A DNA stretch of 64,000 bases, from positions 45,329,206 to 45,393,205 of the forward strand of contig OZ018338.1 in the NCBI GenBank assembly GCA_963969495.1. The letters are read 5' to 3'. Source of the stretch: Ceratothoa steindachneri (taxonomy: Eukaryota > Arthropoda > Malacostraca > Isopoda > Cymothoidae). Numbering within the stretch: the stretch's first letter is position 1; every line of letters begins with the position of its first letter. Both the position numbers and the translations under genes were made by a program. A model generated the notes under the pieces. That model was not told where the DNA came from, searched no databases, and saw only the letters and a list, made by a program, of their open reading frames with translations. Shown in pieces: positions 37,400 through 49,009 of this stretch.

Positions 37400-40033
37400 C
37401 TCTTGGCTTTACCTCCAAATCGTTTTCGCTCTATTTTGTAAGATTACGTTTAGAGGTTCCAATTCTGCGAGTGCGTGAAGTCTGGTCGAGGGGATGTGGT
37501 CCAATTTAGATGCATTAAATATGAAATGGAGAGCCTGGTTTTGTACCGCCTGCAATTTCTTCAACTGGCTATTGCTCTCTAGGTGCATCGTAATAGCGGG
37601 ATATAGCAGGATTGGCCTCACCAGGGCCAGATACAATTTTCCTTTTTCCCGGGGGAAGAGTGCCTTAAATCTGTAGAGTTTGCGTAATCATTGCTTAGCT
37701 TGTGTGACTTTTACATTGATATGTGCGCCGTAGCCTGATGATGTTATATTTAATCCTAGTACTCGGGCTTCGCAAGTGTATGGATAAAATTCCTCTCGCA
37801 CTAGAACGTCGCCGTTTTTTTGTCTGATTAGGAGGACTTTAAATTTTTACACATTAGTACGGATCTTATTACGAGCCTCGTAGGCATTAAGGTTGCTTAT
37901 TTGCCCTGCCGTTCTATTCGCGATGTCGTTAGGATTGAGATAATCGCTGGTGATCAATTGCGAAATATCGTCGGCTAGCTGAATGTAGTTTGCGTTATCA
38001 TAGGTGGGAAAAGGAAGGTCGCTTGTGTAGATCGTATACAGGGTCGGACTTGGACAGCCTTACTGGGGTACCCCGGTCCCCATGGAGAATGGCTGTCCTT
38101 CGATGCTGTTGATTTTTATGGTCGTCTCGCGGTCCTCAAGGTAGTGACAAAGAAGTCTGGTGATGTTTGTGCCCATGCGTAGGTCGCAGAGTTTCTTTTT
38201 TAGTTCGGGTATCCATACCTTATCAAAGGCAGATGAAAGATCCCTAAGTACTAAATCTACCCTTTTGTTCTCAGACTTTGTAACGACAATGTTCTTAGTC
38301 AACAGGGCAAGGGCTGTACCAGTTCCTAGTTGTCTCCGGAATCCATGTGGTTGCTCATTGTAACAACCATTTTTTTCAAGAAAGTCCCTCAGGCTATCAT
38401 TAACTAATTTCTCAAGGAGCTTCCCTATGAACTCAAGGAGCGATATGGGCCTGTAGCTTTTCCCTTCCCTTTTGGGTTTTCCCGGCTTTAAAAGAAAGAT
38501 CATTCTAGCCCTCTTGAGTTGATCGGGGAAATAACCAGCCTTAAGACAGGCGTTGAATAGACTTAAAATTGCTATGTTGATATTTTCGAGAGCATTAGTC
38601 AAGTAAGGTTTAGTAATGCCCGAAATGCCTGGGGCTTTTTGTTTGAAACTTTTGAGAGCAGCCTCAAACTCATCTTGGGTGAATAGTCTACCCTCCTCCT
38701 CTATTTGTCTAGTAGCATCGACAAAATGGAAGGGAGTCAAGACTGGCTCTCTGGCCTCTAGGTCTGCCAAGATCTCCTCCTCGTACTGCATATCGAATTT
38801 CTGGTTCTCCTCATCTGTGATGGTAAAATTTCTTTCCCAATGTTCCCTGAAATGGTGCTCTATTTCTTAGTCTTCTGAGATTTTTCTCCCGTCCACTATG
38901 ATGTTGATGTTAGTTTTGGCGGGAAGTGGGATCACCTTCCTATCCCTTTTATCATTCCATCCCAGATCATTTTTGACTTCCCTGCTATCAGGAATTTCAG
39001 TTCCAAACGGAGATTCCGGAGCTCCCGGTAGCGGTCTGCCATATACCCAAGCCGACTTATCTCCAAGACCAGTTCGTTCAGCCTGATCTTCTTTTCTATT
39101 ATATTCTCTTCCCATCGTAGTGCTGGGAGAGTCTTGTATTCGACCGTAGGAATGGCTACCCTGTCTGCCTCCTTTAGTCTCGTCACAATTTCCTCTAGGT
39201 GACTGTCGAGTTCTTCTAGTGTCGACCCTTCCAGTTGGTTCAGTCAGTAGTCCTGTAGTTGTCTTCTATATTCTTCCCAGTTCGCTTTGGGCATCCACCT
39301 TCAGGATGGGATCTTCACCTGTATAGGGGAGGTTGAGACAGTAGTGACCATACTTACATGGTCCAATGGGGTATATGGGCCAGGAACTGTCGCTTGGTTT
39401 AGGGCTAAGTTAGAGTTTACGAGGATGATATTAGGGGTCGTTAAGGATCTTCTTGTCAGGTACGTTGGAAATTCCGGGCTGAATCTTCGCACCAGATCTC
39501 GATCAATAAGCAGGCTCAGGGAGGTTCCCGATCCGTTGAACCCAGTTGTGTAACCCGCTTCTCTGCATCAGGAATTGATGTCCCCGATCTGGATGGTTGA
39601 GTTGTTCCTTCTGAATAGTTAGATAAAATTGGGGATGGGGAGATATGGTCGTCCTGGGGGTTGGTAGCCCACAGCTATGACAAGGTCTTCGAAGGTTGTT
39701 TTGATTTTAATGGCCAGATATGATTCTTCCAGATCTGCAAATTTCCCTGCACTTGATGCCCTTTCGCACAGCTATTGCGACACTATCATATCTTTCATTT
39801 GAATGGTTGGCTGTAATAACATTATAGTAATATATTCTCAGGAGGTTCGCATCTGTACTGAGGCCATGTTCCGAAATTATAACTATGTCTTCGCGTATGA
39901 TGTTGTTGTATACGAATTTTTTATTTTCCCAACCATTGAAATCTAGCGAAAAGATCTTAATTTTGCTAATAAGCATATTATTGTAGGCCAAGTTATTTGT
40001 CCTGGGTGTTCTGGACCTTTGCTTGCTCTTCAC
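37400..40033 (-). pseudogene. LINE ORF2: apurinic-type endonuclease and reverse transcriptase
   Basis: The endonuclease begins KIKIFSLDFNGWENKKFVYN and EDIVIISEHGL (40000-39850) and ends GPYTPLDHVSMVTTVSTSPI (39370-39300). A linker (39186-38870) follows. RT: FKQKAPGISGITKPYLTNAL, ARMIFLLKPGKPKREGKSYR, PISLLEFIGKLLEKLVNDSL, HGFRRQLGTGTALALL, LVLRDLSSAFDKVWIPELKK, MGTGVPQ then a stop and GCPSPTLY, and QLADDISQLI (catalytic LADD at 37967-37978). Thumb: YLALVRPILLYPAI, QAVQNQALHFIFN. One open stretch of 243 codons survives (38060-38791). A few stops (near 38867, 38063 and in the thumb) and one or more frameshifts inactivate it. Confidence 0.9.
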
Positions 40034-41480
40034 GTGCTGGCGACCTCACTCTCCCTGATCTTTTCTTTTTAAATTGTTCGTGCGATAAGTTAAAGCATGA
40101 CTCGGGGCAGACCTGAATGCTACCTCCTTTGAGAACCGAAAGCATTTCATCCTCGGTGTCGTTACTGTCATAGTCGTACTTGAACCTTCCTTTTAATACT
40201 CCCTCGATTATGTCTTTGACTTTTGCTAGTCTCGGGAGTGGTGACGATGGCGAGGCATAAATTTTCATGTTCACGTCCGCAGTCTTTCGCATGGGTGCCC
40301 CCTTCGTGCCCTCTTTGGTGGACTTACTATGATGACTCGCTCCTTGCTGGGCGTTCGCCTTTTGGGCCGGCAGATCGGTATCCATTGTCTTGGGTGTTGC
40401 GGGCTCTACCCGCTTATTCAGTCGGGGGGCCCTGGATTTTGATCGGCTTCTTGAATTAGCTCTAGGCTTGCTTCCCGTCTGTATTTGATAAGGTTCAGTG
40501 GAGGGGGGGGGGGAATCACATTGGTTTTATCCCGTTTTGGGTCAGCATCCTGTTAAGTTCTGTGGCGTAGCTTCCAGGTTTTTCTATGTTGACAAAATAG
40601 GCGTGAATCACGCACATAACCAGATCCAGGTTCATTGATGGTCTAGCTGTAGGAAAGTTTTGCCCTTGTCCTGGTTTTGCATCGCCTGGGCGTCAGTGGT
40701 GTTTGCCTTACGGGTCTTTTCTTCATTCAGGTTTTTCTTTTTCTCGTTAACCAGGGTCTTCTTCATGGGGCATGGCATGGATAGTGTGCTATGAGGACCT
40801 TCACAATTTAAGCACTTCTTTGTTCCCCCATTGGTACATTCTTTCCAGGTGTGCCCGGTTCCGCCGCACTCTGAACACACTTTGCCTTGGAATGTACATT
40901 ATTTAGTCGTGTGCTGCTCTAAAGCGTAGCACGAGAAGCAGACCTGCACCGAAACAAGTCTCAATCTCAATGCACGAGGCTGAGATCTTGGTACAGAGCA
41001 TTATTAATCCTACCTCTGATGCTTTAGCGTCCATCTCCGTTGTTTGAAAGGTCGCTTTGAAGAGGTGAGTGTACTCACTACCCTCACGCTTTTTAAATTT
41101 ATATTTCTCATCAACCTTAGCCCATCTTCGTTTTTCCTTGATTTCGGCCTTTATCTCTTCTGCACTATGTGTCTCGACACAAGGATCAAGGCAAGGGCAG
41201 ATTATTGACTTTTGGGCAGACACATGTCGTGGGACCTTAGGTGACAAGCCAATTTCTTCCACTTTAGAGCGGGAGCTTACACCTGGTAGCTTGTCGACGT
41301 CAAGGTTTTGTCACATATAGCCAGGTATCCATAGGACTGGTCTAACAATTGGCATAGTGCAACTCCAATGTTGACAAAGATAGTCTGGAAGACTTTCTCC
41401 CAGGACGGATTGGGGTGGCGTTCTATGACCTAGAGCGGGATCCTTTTCTTCCCTTTGGGGTCGTCCATGACGGCCCACTG
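39993..41480 (-). pseudogene. LINE ORF1 with CCHC zinc knuckles
   Basis: Minus strand. VIERHPNPSWEKVFQTIFVN near 41430-41370 is matched by NPGRQTVFETIFGEINIEL in the second ORF1 at 42.5 kb, so the two belong to one family. Then EEIKAEIKEKRRWAKVDEKY (41163-41110), and after a frameshift CSECGGTGHTWKEC (40878 on, a CCHC knuckle) and CLNCEGPHSTLSMPC. A C-terminal part with EDEMLSVLKGGSIQVCPESC (40160-40080) ends just upstream of and overlapping ORF2. It would bind LINE RNA. A G-run (about 13 G) lies at 40500-40515. Confidence 0.82.
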
Positions 41481-41640
41481 GGGTGGTGCCTTTTACACGG
41501 GGCCTACCAATCTCCTATTTAAGCAGTTTTCCTAAGCTATTGGCTCGTTCCACCTTGCTCTGCCCTACCTATACTAAAATGTATAAGCAGGGCCCACCTG
41601 CCAGTCAGGTCCACTCCGCCCCCTAATGGGGCCCTCTTCT

Positions 41641-42030
41641 TCGCGCTCCCTGTAAGGCTTTCTTCCGGGGTTCGGACACGACAGAAATCGGTGGTCTATA
41701 CAGGCCTCGACTAGCAGAGAAGTTATTAGGAACTCCCGGGTGCGTGTACGCCCACGACACTACTATCATGTAGCAGTAAGGTCAGTGGTCTTGACGCGTA
41801 GAGGATATCTTTGCCTACGTAAAAATCTTGTAGTTGAAGCTATGTAGAATAGGACTTCGAAAGTTTTCTAAGTGTGGCTGGAGTAACTCTATTCAGAGCT
41901 TAGCGCAGTCTAAGTGGAAAAAACGGTTTTTAATGGGTATTTATTCTCCTTGGTTGAACGTGACGTTAGAGGAAATGGATCACTCTTGGGCGTGAAATTT
42001 TTAAAAGAGTTTTAGCGTACGATTCCAGCT
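41641..42030. other. Possible LINE leader sequence
   Basis: Non-coding, more GC-rich toward 41640 and AT-rich toward 42000; upstream of ORF1 on the minus strand. No motif recognised. Confidence 0.4.
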
Positions 42031-42036
42031 TGTCGC

Positions 42037-42510
42037 TTAACTGTTGATGGCGGGCTTATCTTCATTTATTAAAATGGCTTCTAAGATGTTAAGCCTCACT
42101 TTATTAACCTCTTTTTTAATAATGGTGTTGTCAACGAGCATATCTCTCGTTAGGTTAGTATTATGTACACTCTCCATATGGTTTTGTGGCCCTTCGCTTT
42201 GTAGATGCATCGTTAATCTCCTCGAAAGTGTGGTAGTTGTCACGCTAATATATTTAGAGTTATTATAAAGCTTACAGTCTTTATTGGGGCAGGTGAACTC
42301 GTAAACTATGTTGGTCGACCTGAGATTCAAGGAGCTAGGGCAGATTTTATTTTTTATCAAAAGGTTGCTGGCTTTTGTAGTTTTATAATAGATGATGAGT
42401 TGGATTTTATCGGTTTGATTTTTAACCTTGATGTTACGGTTAATAATCTCCTTGATAGTTTTTTCATCTATTTTAAGGCCGTGGACATCTGGTTTCTGTA
42501 CTACATTTTG
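42037..42510 (-). pseudogene. Penelope-type GIY-YIG endonuclease fragment
   Basis: Minus strand: EIINRNIKVKNQTDKIQLII and YYKTTKASNLL (about 42460-42350), then NIVYEFTCPNKDCKLYNNSK, YISVTTTTLSRRLTMH, GPQNHMESVHNTNLTRDML, NTIIKKEVNKVRLNILEAIL and INEDKPAINS before a stop. This is the end of a PLE RT followed by the GIY-YIG domain (the YIG is YIS here). Open for 107 codons. It belongs to a different PLE lineage from the one at 16 kb, with a CP..C motif and a C-terminal LNILEA.LI. Confidence 0.85.
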
Positions 42511-42539
42511 ATGTTATTGACTTCTACAGAATCCAGATA

Positions 42540-43568
42540 TTCACGCCCCTCCCCGTCCCCCAGGACACCAAGCGGATCCACCTCAGGTTAATAGCGGGGC
42601 AGCAAAACCCTGGCAGGCAAACCGTATTTGAGACCATATTTGGAGAAATAAACATCGAGCTCACCCATCTTATCGAGACACCAAATGGGTGGGCTGAGAT
42701 TTGCTGGAAGAACAAGGATGTGGAAGTAAATGTTTCAGAAAAGGCTAAAGAACCCCTCCGCAAGAAAAAGCTAGAGGCAGTAGCCCTCCACGAATTACTC
42801 GTGAGGCGCACCGTCATCCTTAGGAAAGTTGAACCCTTCTTCTTGGCTAACTCCACCGAGGATATCAGAGCCGAACTGAACTCCAAACAGTCATGGGAAA
42901 GATAGACAAGGTGTAAAAAGTCTGGAAGACGTTAATTAAAATCATATTTAACAGCAGCGAGATGGCTCAAAGAGCGATGAGAGATGGCCTCCTGGGATTA
43001 TACCTACAGGTGGCTCAAGAGCAAATCGAGGCAGAGGAATATATATCTACCTTGAAAGCTGCCAAAACTGCCCCGCGCTCGAGAGTCACTCGACCAAAGA
43101 ATGCCCAACAAAAGAGCAAATTTGTCTGGCATGCTCTAAACTGGTCACAGTTGGAGAGACTGCCGAGAAAAGCGTGAAAAATGTGCAAATTGCGGAGGGT
43201 AACATCGGGTTCTGGCCGTGAGATGCCCTCTACGCAAAGAAATAATACGGGCGAAACGAGAAAAGTTAAAAAAGGAGAAGGAGGCAAAGACCCGAGCAGG
43301 TTCCTACGCCACAGCAGCATCACCACTAATAAACACGCAAACACCGGAAAGAGCAACTTCGAAACTTGTCATGCTGGTCGAGAGCAAGGAAATAATTACA
43401 ATGGTCATCGTTGCCTACCTGGCGAACCTTGCGCGCCCCGGCACATTTTCGGAGGAGCTAAACAACATGTTACAACATAATGGAGTGAAAAAGAAGTTGT
43501 GGTTTCCACCAAACCCAGAATCTCAAGATGTGTTAAACATCAAGTTCGTTAATGACACACAGCCATAG
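42540..43568 (+). pseudogene. Second LINE ORF1, opposite strand to the first
   Basis: Plus strand: KRIHLRLIAGQQNPGRQTVF, ETIFGEINIELTHLI, then an open stretch 42720-42905 with VEVNVSEKAKEPLRKKKLEA and STEDIRAELNSKQSWER. After frameshifts come MAQRAMRDGLLGLYLQVAQE, a knuckle-like LGHSWRDCREKREKCANCGG (split across frames, 43130-43200), and RCPLRKEIIRAKREKLKKEK with NGVKKKLWFPPNPESQ. It aligns with the minus-strand ORF1 at 41.4 kb, so the two are head to head with the PLE fragment between them. Frameshifts and stops inactivate it. Confidence 0.8.
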
Positions 43569-43815
43569 AACACCAAAAAAGTAACTGTTCCAAACAAGAA
43601 ACATCAACATCAACCTGAAATACAAAAGAAGACGTAAGCCACGAAAAGGAAAAGCAAGAAGGCGAAGCAAGGATAAAAAACGCCGAGAACACAAAAAATA
43701 GTCCGAAGGAAAAGAGAAAGAAAAATAAGAAGAACGCCAGATAAACAGCAAAGCAAGAAGAAGAAAAACAAATACAAACAGACGAAGAATCGGAAGATGA
43801 CCAAATTACCCCGGA

Positions 43816-44100
43816 GTGCCCCTAACTAAAAAAATCAAAGTCCTGGAAAAAGGACATTTTTCCGACGGGGAAGGGGTGAACTTAAAAGTTTTCGGGATTA
43901 TAGGACGTCGACCGGTGAAAAACAATAATGTGAAAGTAGTACAAGGAATCAGAAGCGAGGAATTCAAGTGGACCTTTGATGGGCCGTGGTCTCCAAAGGA
44001 AATTGAAATCCTCCTGTGTAGTGGAACAATGTATATTCCGGGCTCGAGTTTATACACAGTAAACGGGACAACATACAAGAACAAAAAGATTGCGGAATGA
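43816..44100 (+). CDS. Unidentified 94-codon open frame
   Basis: MPLTKKIKVLEKGHFSDGEG through WSPKEIEILLCSGTMYIPG and ending NKKIAE with a TGA. The frame is fully open, has protein-like composition, and follows a Lys/Arg-rich decayed tail of the LINE ORF1. I do not recognise it. It may be the C-terminus of a distinct ORF1 variant or a piece of another element. No initiation context or promoter is evident. Confidence 0.4.
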   Translation: MPLTKKIKVLEKGHFSDGEGVNLKVFGIIGRRPVKNNNVKVVQGIRSEEFKWTFDGPWSPKEIEILLCSGTMYIPGSSLYTVNGTTYKNKKIAE

Positions 44101-44878
44101 AGATCTCACAGTTAAACTAATGGTAAAAAGTAGTGAAAGTGACAAACATTAAAGTAAAATTCAAATAATTAACAGTGCATAAACGTGAAATGTATAAAGT
44201 GATAATAGTTAATACGAAAGTACTAGTGAATTGTGAATCTAAAAACTAATAGAATTAAAGATTCAGATAGTGAATAAATCCAAAATAAAAGTTCCCAGAG
44301 TGAAGAGAGCTGAAATATAAATTCAGCGAAAACAAAGTGCGAACAGTGTACTCAATAATAAGTGTACATTAAATAAATTTTAAACTGAAGAATATATAAC
44401 AATATTAGTGTGAATAATAATATAGTAAACAAATAAGGATAATAAAATAAAAACTAAATAAAGTTAGCAGTAATAACTAAAAGATATAATTAGATATAAT
44501 AATTAAAGTTAGCATATGAAATTTAATCAAAAGTGCGAATTAGTAAACTATCAAACAAAGATTATAATAATAAACTCAAGTATTAATGTAAATATAAAAC
44601 CATTTCAATGGTGTACAAATTAAATGCAAAAATGATGTAAACTACCAAAAAACTGAGCTCCTGCGTAATTAATTAGTTATTCCAGAGGACCTATTTCACT
44701 TTTTGTGTACCTTTGCCTCTTACTAAATCTTTCCCCTTCTCAACTATAAGTTCATTTTCAACACTTAGTAACTATAATATTTATTTACTTTTGCATTGTA
44801 TAAACTGGATTGTATATAGATGCAAAGGTGAAAATACCCTCTTGTACCCCATTTTTCTACAATAAATATATTTCTTCT
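44101..44878. other. A-rich non-coding stretch
   Basis: Made of recurring short strings such as GTGAA and TAAA, like an element 3' untranslated region. No gene. Confidence 0.5.
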
Positions 44879-45087
44879 TCTTTCACTTAACTTTCTGCCA
44901 GATCCTCACTCCATTCACTACATCGGTAAAGGAGGCAAGAATACTGGTAAAAAATGCACCATTTAAAAGATGGAATGAAAAAGATAGTTAGAAGAAGAGA
45001 AAGTTGCCAAAGGAAATTAATTAAAGGAAAATACACAATGGTCATCAACTAAATTTCTATTCCAGAAAGACTGCCTCCTTAACTACA

Positions 45088-45090
<3 letters not shown>
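44879..45090 (+). repeat. PLE-type terminal repeat, inverted partner of 36588-36868
   Basis: TTCTTTCACTTAACTTTCTG on the left and GAAGAGAAAGTTGCCAAAGG near 44993 match the reverse complement of the copy at 36.6-36.9 kb. The 90-bp hammerhead-containing part is missing here. The outer side abuts (AT)n. Confidence 0.85.

Positions 45091-45161
<71 letters not shown>
45091..45161. repeat. (AT)n microsatellite
   Basis: About 70 bp between the PLE-type terminus and the second mariner. Confidence 0.99.
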
Positions 45162-45162
<1 letters not shown>

Positions 45163-46102
45163 TAGGGGCGGTCAATAAGTTTTGCGAATCGGTAGGGCAA
45201 AACAGAGGAAGGGGGATGGCTGTTTGTGGAGGTGTTAGGACAACTTATGACAAGTCAGGACCTGCAGCAGCACGCTCCTGCCTTATCTATTTAAGAAGCA
45301 GTAGCTGAACGCAAATCGTCAGTCACAAATTTTTGAACAGTGGAGAAGGTTGAGCACCGCGCAGTGATCAAATCTTTGACCAAGGAAGGCAAGAATGCAA
45401 AAGAGATCCATGAACGCATGGCTGCAGTGTACACCGACACCGGCCCTTCCTATGCAACCATTACTCGCTGGAATAGGAAGTTCCGCCATGGTCGTGAGTC
45501 CCTTGAAGATGACCCCCGTCCAGGACGCCCGTCAGATGTGACCAACGAGGACAATGTGGCCCGTGTGGAGAGGATGATCCTTGAAAATCGAGGGGTGAAG
45601 GTCGAAGAAATCGAGCGAGGACTTGGAGTATAACATGAAGGTGTTATCAACATCATCCACGACAATTTGGCCATGACCAAGGTCTCTGCCCGTTGGGTCC
45701 CTAGAAACCTTACAAAACCTCACGCCCCATGATCGACTTCAACGTCGTCAAAGTCCACAAGGCCAAAGTTTCACAAGCTGCCCTGCGCGAGTGCAGATTC
45801 GAGGAGCTCAACCATCCCTCTTACGATCCAGATCTGGCCCCTAGCGACTACTTTTTATTCCATCAGCCTAAGGCTGCACTGCGTGGACGCCAGTTTGGGA
45901 ACGATGAAGATATCCAGCTCACCGTCCAGGAGTGGATTAAATAGCAGTCGGAAGATTTCTGTTTGACGAGAATTCGAAGCCTCAAGAACAAGTGGCGCAA
46001 GTACATTGAAGTGGAGGGTAGTTATATTGAAAAATAATAAAACACTTTTCCTCATATCTCGTTTCCTTATATCCGAATTGCAAAACTTATTGACCGCTGC
46101 TC

Positions 46103-46103
<1 letters not shown>
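45162..46103 (+). mobile_element. mariner element copy 2, internally deleted (about 942 bp)
   Basis: The left end CTAGGGGCGGTCAATAAGTT and the right end, whose complement reads CGAGCAGCGGTCAATAAGTT, form TIRs of about 28 bp. (AT)n arrays lie on both sides, so the target was TA-repeat DNA. Same subfamily as 13791-14727. Confidence 0.92.
45340..46037 (+). pseudogene. mariner transposase copy 2, central part deleted
   Basis: The start codon is GTG at 45340 where copy 1 has ATG. The first 97 codons are open: EKVEHRAVIKSLTKEGKNAK, EIHERMAAVYTDTGPSYATI, FRHGRESLEDDPRPGRPSDV, NVARVERMILENRGVKVEEI. A stop follows ERGLGV, then SARWVPRNLT, and the frame breaks in the deletion. The C-terminal part resumes with HKAKVSQAALRECRFEELNH, then PSYDPDLAPSDYFLF and GRQFGNDEDIQLTVQEWIK before a stop, ending VEGSYIEK. 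Both the first Asp and the HDNAP region are missing here. Confidence 0.9.
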
Positions 46104-46105
<2 letters not shown>

Positions 46106-46177
<72 letters not shown>

Positions 46178-46187
46178 TATATATATA
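46106..46187. repeat. (AT)n microsatellite
   Basis: Array on the right side of mariner copy 2, with one AAA interruption near 46173. Confidence 0.98.
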
Positions 46188-47080
46188 CAGAATAAACAAG
46201 AAGTCGCTGAAAACACACTAAATTTGGAATAAGCGCATATAAAATAAATTAATTTTTACCTTAAATAAGGCGATATTTACACAACCTCGAGAGCTCACTC
46301 TTCCACGCAACTGCTGTTTTGGCCCAACCACAACTACAAGTCACTCGTTTAAATTGAGTCTTCTCGCTCTCCTTGACTGTGGAGTTGGGTGGGGGGGCGC
46401 TGGGGTCTGGTTAGATCCGTCCCTTTCTCGTGTTTTTCTCTCTAACGACGGACCAGGAAGAAGGACAGATAGGGTCCACTAAATCTTGCCACACAGAGGT
46501 TTCCTCTCAGCTCCACACTCACCGACTCCCTCCTCACTCTGAAATGAGAGCAATCAGCGGTATCTTATGAGCTTCATAGAGGGAAAATAAAATTACCTCT
46601 GCTTGCATATTAATAGTGTTACGCATCCCTTCTCCCTTATATACATATATACCACCCACACACATACACGATATGCCCACCAATACTCACCTGGCTTTGC
46701 ATCCACCTCCACTTGTTTGCATGCAATGGATCTTAAACAAGTTTTAAAAAAAAGTCTTTTAAATACATATAAATACGCATTTTCACTTTTTTGTCATAAA
46801 AAATTTCATTCATGACCTGTGAGAGGGAAGATATCTGTCTTCGGCGGAAGACGGGGGCCGACACTACTTCCAGGCAGCTTGTCGTTCCTCCTTCCCCGGA
46901 AAGTGAGTTAAAATGTAAGCATTAGAGTAGGCACAGGTGACTTGAGGCGGAAAAAAAACTAAGACACATTGAGGTACTTATTTCTTATACAATTAACTAA
47001 ACAAGTTAGCCGTGTGTCCGATGATGGCCTACCTTCAACTCTGATATTTTTAGTCGTGCATGACTCTATATTTCACTATA
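46188..47080. other. No recognised gene
   Basis: Mixed-composition stretch with a G-run (46390-46400). Only chance open frames. Confidence 0.6.
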
Positions 47081-47109
47081 TCAGTCAGTCAGTCCCCATT
47101 TTGCTATTT

Positions 47110-47490
47110 TCTTTTGTTTTGGTAGTAACATCATAATTATTCGACCGATTCTAACGAACTTGAAACACTATGTTGTTTTACATTCTCTTTCAAATTATAT
47201 GATTGTCAAGTTCCTCCCAAGGTTAGGTCAGGAAGTATTTTGTTCGGGAAATAACATCATAACTATTTGACCGATTCTAACCATATTTGAAACATAATGT
47301 TTTTTTTTAATTTTCTTTCGAATTATATAATGTCAAAGTTCCCCCAAGGTTAGCAGGGAAATTATTTGACAATAACTCCATAACCTTTCGTTTCGGCCCA
47401 TTCTCACGAAATTTGAAACTCTTATGTTGTTTTACATTCTCTTTAGAATTATATAATTGCCAATGTTGTCCCAAGGATAGTCAGTCAATT
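47110..47490 (+). repeat. Three tandem units, period about 125 bp
   Basis: Each unit has ACCGATTCTAAC (or GCCCATTCTCAC), TTTGAAAC, TTACATTCTCTTT, AATTATAT and CCCAAGG-TTAG, at about 47144, 47269 and 47395. Confidence 0.85.
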
Positions 47491-47573
47491 ATTGAAAGTT
47501 TTAAAGGTCGCAAGGTCATAAATCAGAATAAGTGAGAGCACGCGACTTTGGTCAGCAGACCTTGTTTTATCCT
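47440..47573 (+). repeat. Left arm of an inverted repeat around the LINE fragment
   Basis: Matches the reverse complement of 48762-48895 at roughly 90% (ATTATTGAAAGTTTTAAAG, CATAAATCAG, CACGCGACTTT, GATC or GGTC followed by AGCAGACCTTGTTT). Confidence 0.85.
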
Positions 47574-48600
47574 TGGGAAGCATTCGATACTGTTGATCAC
47601 TCTGGTCTCTTTTCAATTCTGAATTTCCTGGCTGTCTCCGAAACTGTCTCAAATGATTCCGCTTGTATCTTTTACCTAGTCTATTCATATCTTTATTTTT
47701 GATAGATTTTGGCGGATGAAGAGGCGTTATAGTGTCCCGCAACGCTCGATTCAAACCTCACCCTTTTTTAGTTTTTATCTTTTCCTCGGAGCCAACTTTG
47801 CATTCCTATCCTGATGACCTGCAAATTGATCTCTTCTTCTCCTACTTTTATTTTCTGAGACTATTTGAAATTTTATATTCGCACTACAACATTACTGAAT
47901 GACTTTCATAAAATTTTCTAAAAATCAATCATACTTGTGAGTATTTCAATGTCTATCACTCGCTGGATAAATATTTCTCCATTCTTTACTTTTTATCCTC
48001 CCGATTCTATCTTTCGTGATTAATAAAACATAATATTTCAAAACCAATGTTACTCCTATCACCAAATCATCTCTCTTTTATCTCTGCAATTTTACAATTG
48101 AAGTTTTTTGTTATCTTTCGCCTTAAATACTATTTTATTTTCCCTTCTCTTTTTATCATACCTTTTTCTTATTCGACCCCTTCAACTTGTTTTTTACTTT
48201 ACAGCCCGTTTCTCATCTGAGAAGGTTTCTCTCAAGCAATTCTTTTTGTTCCGTCAACTGTAATACTGCTAATTTAATCCAGGGTCAGGTACAAGGTACT
48301 TCTTCTTTCATATAAAATCTTAACCAGCGAGGCACAATCATACCTAATTTCTTGAGCTTTTGTGGGCTTTATGAATTTAACTTTCTGGATGTGTCTCCTT
48401 ACTCTGTGTTCTTCTTATTTATTTATGTTGCCTGGGTAACCGTACTTTCTTGGTATTAGCTCCTCCAAAATGGAATGATGTATATCCAGATATAAATGCA
48501 CTCTTTCCACCTCTTTGGGGGCTAAAACCCGACATGATGACGCATCTTTTCTTCCAAGGCTTTCCTTAGCTGAAAAACAGACGCTTTGTGAAGATCTGTG
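47574..48600 (+). pseudogene. Fragment of a CR1/L2-group LINE reverse transcriptase
   Basis: Opens with AFDTVDHSGLFSILNFLAVS (47592-47655), the RT motif AFD.VDH. A decayed palm with SYPDDLQIDLFFS (near 47805-47840, DD box) follows. VRYKVLLLSYKILTSEAQSY (48285-48345) matches the usual C-terminal YK.LLL..KIL....P.YL pattern. The first codons lie at the left inverted-repeat arm, so the LINE piece appears captured between the arms. Many stops. Confidence 0.7.
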
Positions 48601-48761
48601 ACCTTGAAGAGTGTCATACAAGAGTTCCTATTAACTATATTATTAATTTTAAGTATAAATTAATATTTCAATGGGTAATAAAAATAAAATTGTAATTTAA
48701 AAAGTCATGCTAATAAAAATACGGCTGTGTGAGAGGTAGTAAACTTGTTGCATAGGCAATA

Positions 48762-48960
48762 TGTTAAACAAGGTCTGCTGATCAAAAGTCGCGTGTTTCA
48801 CTTATACTGATTTATGACTTAACGAACTTTAAAACTTTCAATAATTCACGGACTAACCTTGGAGAGACCTTGCCAATTATATCATTCGAAAGAGAATGTA
48901 AAACAACCTAAGGGTCTCAATTTTCGGTAGTATGTGCTGAATAGTTATGAGGTTATTGCC
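48762..48960 (-). repeat. Right arm of the inverted repeat around the LINE fragment
   Basis: 48762-48895 mirrors 47440-47573. The remainder (to 48960) mirrors one of the 125-bp tandem units (GAAAGAGAATGTAAAACAAC). Confidence 0.85.
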
Positions 48961-49009
48961 CAAACAAAAAAAAATGGGATAACCTCGAGAGGCTGTAATG
49001 GTAGGGCGG

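Larger units (their letters stand above)
36900..41640 (-). mobile_element. Jockey-like LINE, the best preserved LINE in the window
   Basis: On the minus strand: 5' leader (about 41500-41640), ORF1 with zinc knuckles (41480-39993), ORF2 with endonuclease (40033-39300), RT (38870-37900), thumb (37640-37409) and a 3' region to about 36900. It lies inside the composite bounded by inverted PLE termini and (AT)n arrays. Confidence 0.85.

Noticed and set aside
47110..47490. Possible CRISPR-like regular repeats
   Set aside because: Only three long diverged direct copies of about 125 bp without unique spacers, in an evidently eukaryotic setting.
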